A stretch of 64,000 bases of DNA from Bacteroidales bacterium UBA6431 (GTDB taxonomy: Bacteria; Bacteroidota; Bacteroidia; Bacteroidales; UBA932): NCBI GenBank assembly GCA_002439095.1, contig DJOT01000010.1, positions 8,897 to 72,896 of the forward strand, in the 5' to 3' direction. The translations under genes were made by a program, and so were the position numbers. The notes beneath the pieces were generated by a model, which saw only the letters and a list, made by a program, of their open reading frames with translations, was not told the DNA's origin and made no database searches. Shown here piece by piece: positions 58,583-64,000 of the stretch (position 1 is its first letter; each line of letters begins with the position of its first letter).

Positions 58583-60346
58583 ATGAAATCCGGACTTATC
58601 ACTTTGCTGATGCTGCCCCTGCTTCTTGCCGCTTGTACGTCTGAAAAGCAGAACACCATAGAAATCACAACCCGGCAGGACCAACTCGTTCTGGGCAGCG
58701 AAAAAAACAGCCGTCTGGACATCACTTTCACGGCCACAGAATCATGGAAGGCAAGCGTGGATGTCGATTGGGCCACGGTGGTGCCCATGACAGGCCTGAG
58801 CGGAGAACAGACAATAAGTCTTGTGTCCAAGACATTCAACAACAGCGGTTCAGTCAGACAGGGAAGTCTCAATATCTCCACAATTACGGATCTCGAGGAA
58901 CTTGTCTTCACGCAGGCTAAGGCCGATGTGGTGAATTTGGAGGACACAAAATATGTTGTAGGCACTGACGGGGGCCTGGTGAGCGTAAAGTTTTCATCCA
59001 ACGTCCTTGGCTATAAGGTCTTGATGGTCTCCCAGTCCGCCAAGCCGACATGGATTACCGGTAAAAAAGACGCCAACACGCCGGAGGATGCCGGATCGGG
59101 CCCGGGCGATTCACTCCACGAGTACGAATACCAGTTCTCGGTCAGTCCTAATGATACTCACGAGACCCGCTCATGCTCGTTCTATATCAATATCGTCAAT
59201 CCGGAGAATCACAATGAAGTCTACATCACATCCGCTCAGTTCTGTATAGAGCAGTCCGGTCTGCCGGTGGAGACTTCGGTCGATTATTCGCGCAACAATA
59301 CTGTCAAATGCCTCCAGTCCCATACTGCCGGTCTGGGATTCCCTGTCGTTTTGATGGGAGACGGATTTGTCGATACCGAGCATGCTTCAGGACATTACGA
59401 TGAAGTGATGAAGCAGACTATGGAGAATCTCTTTACGGAAGAGCCTGTCAAGTCCATGAGGGAATATTTCGATGTCTGGCAAGTGAACATGGTATCGGAG
59501 AACAATGCTTTCGGCTCTCAATACAAGACCGCGCTTGACTGTGTCATGCAAGGCGACGGAAGTTCGCGCATCATCGGCGACTTCGACAAGATAGTCGCGG
59601 CAGCGCAGAATGTGGAGGACATGCGTGATGAGAACCGCCTTCATGAGGCGCTGGTCATCGTGATACTCAATACGCCTCAACATGCCGGGACAACGAATTT
59701 CGGCATATCCTTCGACGGCGTGATGAGCAATTTCGCCATAGCCTACGTCCCGCTCATAGACAACGATCCGCAGGGAGAGGATTTCCGGTCGGTTCTGTGC
59801 CACGAATCTTTAGGACACGGGATAGCCAAATTGCTTGATGAATATGCCTATGAGTCGAACGACTCAAGTGTCCCGGTGAAATATGTCAACCAGTATAGTG
59901 CGCTGCAAGAATCTTATGGCTGGTGTGCCAATGTGTCTTTCTCTTCTTCCAAGGTGCTTTGGGAGCATCTTTTGAGTGACAGCCACTATCAGCAGACGGA
60001 TGCCTTTGGAGAGAAACTTGGCGTTTATGAGGGGGCCTGCGGATATTTGCATGGCGCATGGCGTCCGACAGAGGACAGCATGATGTTCCACAATCGTCAC
60101 GGGTTCAACGCTCCATCCCGAGAGGCTATCTACAAAAGGATCATGAGCGTAGCGATGGGAGCAGACTGGGAATACGAGTTGAGCCGTTTTCTGGAGTTCG
60201 ATCAGGCGCATCTCCCTCAACCTTCATCCCGGGCGTCTGCCGCAGCTGAAGCGGATGCTTTCCGTTTCATGGTGATCGACCGGCCGCTGCTGTCGCTGCC
60301 CATGATAGGAAGAACGTCAGAAGGAGTTGCCAACTTTGCACGGTGA
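58583..60346 (+). CDS. M64-family peptidase lipoprotein with BACON-like domain
   Basis: A 587-residue lipoprotein (LLLAACTSEK). Residues 25-110 resemble a BACON domain (WKASVDVDWATVVPMTGLSGEQTISL). The C-terminal half matches M64 (IgA-type) metallopeptidases: LCHESLGHGIAKLLDEYAY holds His407, Glu408 and His412, and GFPVVLMGDGF is the usual domain start. The His-Glu to His spacing is one residue longer than HExxH, as I recall for Bacteroides members. IgA cleavage is not implied. GTGA overlap with the next gene. Confidence 0.78.
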   Translation: MKSGLITLLMLPLLLAACTSEKQNTIEITTRQDQLVLGSEKNSRLDITFTATESWKASVDVDWATVVPMTGLSGEQTISLVSKTFNNSGSVRQGSLNISTITDLEELVFTQAKADVVNLEDTKYVVGTDGGLVSVKFSSNVLGYKVLMVSQSAKPTWITGKKDANTPEDAGSGPGDSLHEYEYQFSVSPNDTHETRSCSFYINIVNPENHNEVYITSAQFCIEQSGLPVETSVDYSRNNTVKCLQSHTAGLGFPVVLMGDGFVDTEHASGHYDEVMKQTMENLFTEEPVKSMREYFDVWQVNMVSENNAFGSQYKTALDCVMQGDGSSRIIGDFDKIVAAAQNVEDMRDENRLHEALVIVILNTPQHAGTTNFGISFDGVMSNFAIAYVPLIDNDPQGEDFRSVLCHESLGHGIAKLLDEYAYESNDSSVPVKYVNQYSALQESYGWCANVSFSSSKVLWEHLLSDSHYQQTDAFGEKLGVYEGACGYLHGAWRPTEDSMMFHNRHGFNAPSREAIYKRIMSVAMGADWEYELSRFLEFDQAHLPQPSSRASAAAEADAFRFMVIDRPLLSLPMIGRTSEGVANFAR

Positions 60347-61599
60347 TTAAGACAAAGACAGACATAGCGGTGATCGGGGCCGGGGCGGCAGGGTGCTTCT
60401 GTGCCATAGAGCTGAAGCGCTTGCACCCCGGTCTGTCGGTCTCCCTTTTCGAGGCCGGCAAGGTTCCCATGGCCAAACTCGCCCTCACCGGAGGGGGAAG
60501 GTGTAATCTCACGAACAGTTTCGCCGGGGTGCGCAACCTTTCTGAGGTCTACCCCAGAGGGGAGAGGCTGATGAAGCGGGCGCTCAAGGAGTTCAGTCCG
60601 GAGGATACGATGCGCTGGTTTGAAAGGGAGGGCGTCAAGCTGGTGGTGCAGGAAGACGGATGCGTGTTCCCGCAGAGCCAGGATGCGATGCAGATAGTGC
60701 GTGTCTTGGAGGGTTTAATCCATCGTTTGGGCATCGAACTTGAGTGTAACAAAAAAGTTATCGCCATCTCTCCGCTGTCTTGCGAAGGTGACCCGAAAAG
60801 TGGGTTTTGCATCGAATTTTCCGATGGGGCCATGGTCGAGGCCAACAAAATTGTTTTCACCATCGGAGGGTGCTCTGCTCTGTCCTTGGAAAAGATTCTG
60901 CCTCAAGGGATTGAGATCGTTCCGACAGTGCCGTCTCTGTATACTTTCAAGATTGCGGATGACGGGCTGCGCGCCCTTATGGGAGCGGTCGCGCCAAGGG
61001 TTTCTCTCACCATTTCCGGCACCTCTTTCCGGTCGGAAGGCATACTTCTGATTACGGATTGGGGTGTCAGCGGCCCGGCGACACTGCGGCTCTCCTCTTA
61101 TGCGGCACGGTACCTCGCGGAGAGGGAATACAAGGCCGGACTTGTCGTGAATTGGCTCAGCATCAGTGAAACTCAGGCACGTGCAACTCTCGCCGGGCTT
61201 GCAACCGCGTCCCCCAATAAGTTCATCGCCAACACGCCGCCGGAGGGAATCCCGGAGCGGCTGTGGAAACATCTTGTACGCCGCTGCGGGCTGAGGGATG
61301 ATCTCCGTTGGGCGGAGCTTGGCTCGAAGGGGTTCAACCGTCTCGTGGGCAGGCTCACGGCTGATGAATACAGGATAGACGGAAGAGCCCGGTTCAAGGA
61401 AGAGTTCGTCACATGCGGGGGCGTGGCCCTGTCCGGGATAGATCTTCAGACCCAACAGAGCAAGCTTTATCCGGGCTTGTATTTTGCAGGTGAAGTCCTT
61501 GATGTTGATGCCGTCACCGGGGGATTCAACCTGCAGGCCGCATGGTCCATGGGGTGGCGGGTGGCAAGGAAAACAGTTGCTTATGAAGAGAAGCTGTAG
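60343..61599 (+). CDS. HI0933/YhiN-family FAD-dependent oxidoreductase
   Basis: A 418-residue flavoprotein. The FAD motif is IAVIGAGAAGCFCAIE; further signatures are LALTGGGRCNLTNSF and FAGEVLDVDAVTGGFNLQAAWSMGW near the C-terminus. The reaction of this family is not established. The GTG start at 60343 overlaps the peptidase stop by 4 nt, and the next gene overlaps its end by 17 nt. Confidence 0.85.
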   Translation: MIKTKTDIAVIGAGAAGCFCAIELKRLHPGLSVSLFEAGKVPMAKLALTGGGRCNLTNSFAGVRNLSEVYPRGERLMKRALKEFSPEDTMRWFEREGVKLVVQEDGCVFPQSQDAMQIVRVLEGLIHRLGIELECNKKVIAISPLSCEGDPKSGFCIEFSDGAMVEANKIVFTIGGCSALSLEKILPQGIEIVPTVPSLYTFKIADDGLRALMGAVAPRVSLTISGTSFRSEGILLITDWGVSGPATLRLSSYAARYLAEREYKAGLVVNWLSISETQARATLAGLATASPNKFIANTPPEGIPERLWKHLVRRCGLRDDLRWAELGSKGFNRLVGRLTADEYRIDGRARFKEEFVTCGGVALSGIDLQTQQSKLYPGLYFAGEVLDVDAVTGGFNLQAAWSMGWRVARKTVAYEEKL

Positions 61600-63259
61600 A
61601 ACACTTTTACTTTGTCTGGCTGTGTGCGGTCTGGCCTTTTCATCATGTGTCAACAGAGACGTGTCAAAGCGTCTCAGTGATATCGAATCGTATATCTCGG
61701 ATTGTCCAGACAGTGCCCTTATGACGCTTCGGAATATTGACACCACAAAACTCTATGGTGCCAAGCAGAAAGCGCACTATTCGCTGCTTATGTCCATGGC
61801 GCTTGCTAAAAACGATATAGACACCGCCGACCTGTCAGTCTCGACACCGGCCGCGAAATACTATTCTCGGCACGGCTCTAAATATGACAAGATGAGAACG
61901 GCGTTTTACCGTGGACAGCAACAGTATAATGGAAATCAGTATGACGATGCCGCCATATCATATCTCCGAGCTCTTGATTATGCTAAACGTCTTAAGGATC
62001 TTGAGTTCCAAGGGCTATCCTATGGTTCCATAGCCGAAGTCTATAGCGCAACATACAATTATTACGAAGCTCTTTCCTATCTCGACCAAGCCGAAAATTG
62101 TTTTCGCTCAAACGGAGACAGCAATAGACTGAATATCACAATCTGCAAAAAAGCGAGACAATTCGGTAACATGCACCTGTTTAATGAAACTGATTCATTA
62201 TACGAATCATTGATTGCCGCTCCTGACATCTCGGAGCAATTGCGCCGGACAGCCCTTTCCTGCTATGCCCACAGTCTCGCGGCAAGGCAGGAGCATGACT
62301 ACAAAAAAGCTGGCGAACTATACCGTGAGTTGATCGCACAAGGCAAGGGGCTTGACTCCTGGAGTGATTGGGGCGCGTATGCCTGCTGTCTCGAAGCTGC
62401 CGGGGACACGAAAAATGCCGACTCTATAATAAGGCAACTGGATAGATTCGGGGACGAAAATCTCAACTTCTGGAGAGCCAGAATTTTAGAGGAACGGGGA
62501 CAATATAAAGAAGCTCTCGCTTGTCGCGATGCCATACTGTCAACTGCCACGATAAAAAAGGCATTCTCTCAATCCGCAGCCATAGGACTAAGAGACTATT
62601 ACCATATTCAAGCCGAGTCCGTGGCAAAAGAATCAAGAATACAGAAGTTGCTGATATTGTTGGGCCTGATCACATTCCTCTTAGTTGGGTTGATAGCATG
62701 GTTTCTTTACAACAGGCAGCATAGGAAAGATCTTGAAGAACGGGAAAGACTGCTTGGTACCGCTGAAGCCGCTCGCCGCGATTTGTCCGAGTCCATCTTG
62801 CAACAGCGTGGAATCACAAATAGTCTCTCAAGTCTCAAAGCAGAATATATGAGAATTTACAGGACTCAATTCTCCCAACTCGCAGAACTGTACGAGCTTG
62901 TACGAGCGGCGGAGATACGAGCGGAAAAGAAGTCCTCCAGACCAGAGGAAGCGGTGTATAGTAAGATAAAGGGAATCCTTAAGGATATTAACTCTGATGA
63001 AGACGGGCAGATGAGGTTCGAAGCACAAATCAATTCTAAGATGGGGGATGCGATGGCGCATTTCCGAGAGGATTTCCCGAAGATGAATTTTGAGGACTAC
63101 AAGTTCATCAGCTGTGTCTTCGCAGGCTTCGATGGCATCACGCTGGCTCAGATCTTTGGCTCCACACCAGCTTCCTTAAGGATGAAGAAGTCCAGATTTA
63201 AAAAGAAGATTGAAGATTCCGCCTGTCTCCGCAAGGACGAGTATTTGTGCCTATTCTGA
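61583..63259 (+). CDS. TPR protein with membrane helix and C-terminal HTH-like domain
   Basis: A 558-residue protein. A signal/lipobox (LLLCLAVCGLAFSSC) is followed by TPR-like helices (about 30-340, e.g. YEALSYLDQAENCFRSNG), a membrane helix at about 353-376 (KLLILLGLITFLLVGLIAWFLY), a coiled coil and a C-terminal HTH-like end (FAGFDGITLAQIFGSTPASLRMKKSRFKKKI). Bacteroidota use this layout in membrane-spanning regulators; target and ligand are unknown. ATG 61583 overlaps the flavoprotein gene by 17 nt. Confidence 0.7.
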   Translation: MKRSCRTLLLCLAVCGLAFSSCVNRDVSKRLSDIESYISDCPDSALMTLRNIDTTKLYGAKQKAHYSLLMSMALAKNDIDTADLSVSTPAAKYYSRHGSKYDKMRTAFYRGQQQYNGNQYDDAAISYLRALDYAKRLKDLEFQGLSYGSIAEVYSATYNYYEALSYLDQAENCFRSNGDSNRLNITICKKARQFGNMHLFNETDSLYESLIAAPDISEQLRRTALSCYAHSLAARQEHDYKKAGELYRELIAQGKGLDSWSDWGAYACCLEAAGDTKNADSIIRQLDRFGDENLNFWRARILEERGQYKEALACRDAILSTATIKKAFSQSAAIGLRDYYHIQAESVAKESRIQKLLILLGLITFLLVGLIAWFLYNRQHRKDLEERERLLGTAEAARRDLSESILQQRGITNSLSSLKAEYMRIYRTQFSQLAELYELVRAAEIRAEKKSSRPEEAVYSKIKGILKDINSDEDGQMRFEAQINSKMGDAMAHFREDFPKMNFEDYKFISCVFAGFDGITLAQIFGSTPASLRMKKSRFKKKIEDSACLRKDEYLCLF

Positions 63260-63265
63260 CCTCCC

Positions 63266-63313
63266 CTGTTACACTGAAATTTCGCGACCGCCCTCTGAAG
63301 CCATTCAGAGGGC
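63266..63313 (-). repeat. 48-bp intergenic repeat, copy B (reverse)
   Basis: On the minus strand: a GCCCTCTGAA...TTCAGAGGGC hairpin followed by GTCGCGAAATTTCAGTGTAAC, matching 57223-57270. A partial direct repeat of the ACTG-AAATTT part occurs at 63331-63348. Confidence 0.65.
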
Positions 63314-63319
63314 GTTTTT
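63290..63319 (+). terminator. Terminator after the TPR gene
   Basis: GCCCTCTGAA and TTCAGAGGGC form a perfect 10-bp stem with loop GCCA, followed by GTTTTTC. It lies 31 nt past the TPR stop and coincides with the hairpin of repeat copy B. Confidence 0.75.
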
Positions 63320-63369
63320 CGACTCTTCTGTGTTATACTGGAAATTTGTATTCTAATAATCCTCCGCTG

Positions 63370-63377
63370 TAACTTTG
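63370..63377 (+). promoter_or_regulatory. Promoter -7 element of the DUF3244-like gene
   Basis: TAACTTTG, with TTTG about 21 nt upstream as -33. The ATG at 63400 is 22 nt downstream. Confidence 0.6.
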
Positions 63378-63399
63378 CCTTGAAAACAATCCGAGTTTT

Positions 63400-63765
63400 A
63401 TGAATAAAATATTTCATCTATTCTTTTTAGTCCTATTTGTTGCTCCTGCCGCTTTCAGTCAAGAGCCGATAGAGGAAGTAGTCATTACCCCACCGGTCAA
63501 AGAAAGCCCGGGGTTTAATGCGCCAGAGCTTATACCGATTCAAGTATACCTGTGCCAAGACCAGAAGATTCTGATCGTCCCACGAATGCCGCTCGGAGCA
63601 GCGACTGTTTGCTTGGAGAATCTTGCTACCGGGTCTTCGGACAACCATGTACTCATTCTCGATGAAGCTACAATTATACTCGCGCCATCGAATTCTGGAA
63701 GATACCGGATACTTTTGACTCTGCAAAACGGGCGTTCGTATCACGGAGAATTTGAGATAAACTAA
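63400..63765 (+). CDS. Small secreted protein, DUF3244-like
   Basis: A 121-residue protein with a signal peptide (MNKIFHLFFLVLFVAPAAFSQ). The mature part is a short beta-sandwich-like domain (IPIQVYLCQDQKILIV ... GRYRILLTLQNGRSYHGEFEI), which resembles the DUF3244 family of small Bacteroidota exported proteins. The match is from general pattern only. It is followed 16 nt later by another lipoprotein gene. Confidence 0.55.
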   Translation: MNKIFHLFFLVLFVAPAAFSQEPIEEVVITPPVKESPGFNAPELIPIQVYLCQDQKILIVPRMPLGAATVCLENLATGSSDNHVLILDEATIILAPSNSGRYRILLTLQNGRSYHGEFEIN

Positions 63766-63781
63766 CCTTCTATCATATATA

Positions 63782-64000
63782 GTGAGAACAACAACATTCA
63801 TTTTGCTCGTCATGGCGGTGCTCGCGCTGCTGGTATTGTGTCTCTGCGGATGCAGCAAGGACGAGTTCGGACCGGGACAAGGGAAACTGACCGTGGTCTT
63901 CACGCACCCTCAGGATAAAGACATGCCTGTCTGGATTCATCCCTACGGCGAGACCAGTTCCGCCATTCACTGCCCTTGTGTAAAAAGCAAGTATTCGACC
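63782..64000 (+). CDS. Lipoprotein, 5' part (runs off window)
   Basis: From GTG 63782 the frame is open to the right edge (73 codons). It starts VRTTTFILLVMAVLALLVLCLCGCSKDEFG, a lipoprotein signal with Cys in LCGC, then KLTVVFTHPQDKDMPVWIHPYGE. The sequence has features of the N-terminal region of Bacteroidota fimbrillin-type or FimB/Mfa2-like lipoproteins (small beta domain after the lipobox), but too little is visible to name it. It is probably co-transcribed with the DUF3244-like gene. Confidence 0.5.
   Translation, partial: MRTTTFILLVMAVLALLVLCLCGCSKDEFGPGQGKLTVVFTHPQDKDMPVWIHPYGETSSAIHCPCVKSKYST

Noticed and set aside
58583..60346. Naming the M64 protein an IgA protease
   Set aside because: The family name comes from one member; the sequence shows only metallopeptidase motifs, not substrate.

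Overview
The window looks like chromosome from a member of the Bacteroidales (Bacteroidota). The evidence is a set of families largely confined to that phylum (DUF4270, DUF4294, DUF3098, BACON domains), a serine palmitoyltransferase-type enzyme for sphingolipids, a MurA with Asp in the active-site Cys position, and many promoters of the form TAnnTTTG, several lying within a few bases of the start codon. The genus cannot be fixed from sequence alone. No tRNA, rRNA, CRISPR array or intact insertion sequence was seen.

Layout. 1-4748 (minus strand) is the spc half of the ribosomal protein cluster, rplP to rplO, with rplO running off the left edge. 5073-14744 is a block of ordinary envelope and housekeeping genes (DUF4294, lpxH, uppP, DUF3098, ftsX, a short GT5-like protein, DUF4270, acpP, pnuC, uvrC, a TlpA-like lipoprotein). 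14811-18690 (minus) is the front half of the S10 cluster, rplC to rpsC. The S10/spc cluster is therefore split between rpsC and rplP by about 10 kb. 18819-24682 (plus) is a tight run: c-di-AMP cyclase, mutS2, yraN, GDP-mannose pyrophosphorylase and an aminotransferase.

25122-34908 (minus) is an AT-rich accessory operon of nine clear genes plus one possible 24-codon ORF. It encodes two LPP20/DUF5683-like envelope proteins, a 1018-residue surface lipoprotein (carboxypeptidase-regulatory, two BACON, three Fn3-like and GLUG-type repeats), several unknown lipo- and membrane proteins, two zinc-ribbon membrane proteins and a DUF4234 protein. I recognise no described system in it. 35678-42893 holds an AbiE toxin-antitoxin pair behind a palindromic operator, two DUF4143-type AAA ATPases and a Ca2+-type P-type ATPase. 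44363-54709 (minus) is one overlapping operon that joins aspartyl-tRNA synthetase, MurB, MurA, a fused aspartokinase/homoserine dehydrogenase and DapE/B/A/D/F. It links aspartate-family amino acids to peptidoglycan precursors. An SDR plus serine palmitoyltransferase pair follows. The right end is a plus-strand set of lipoproteins, an M64 peptidase, a flavoprotein and a TPR sensor-like protein.

The most unusual signal is non-coding. Eight palindromic units of exactly 36 nt, each beginning AGGT and ending ACCT, occur only as pairs at four intergenic sites (24757, 35500, 44226, 56959). Their stems change in compensating fashion. At three of the sites a second motif family follows, GTACAG...CTGTACGG, which resembles the palindromic operator in front of the AbiE genes.
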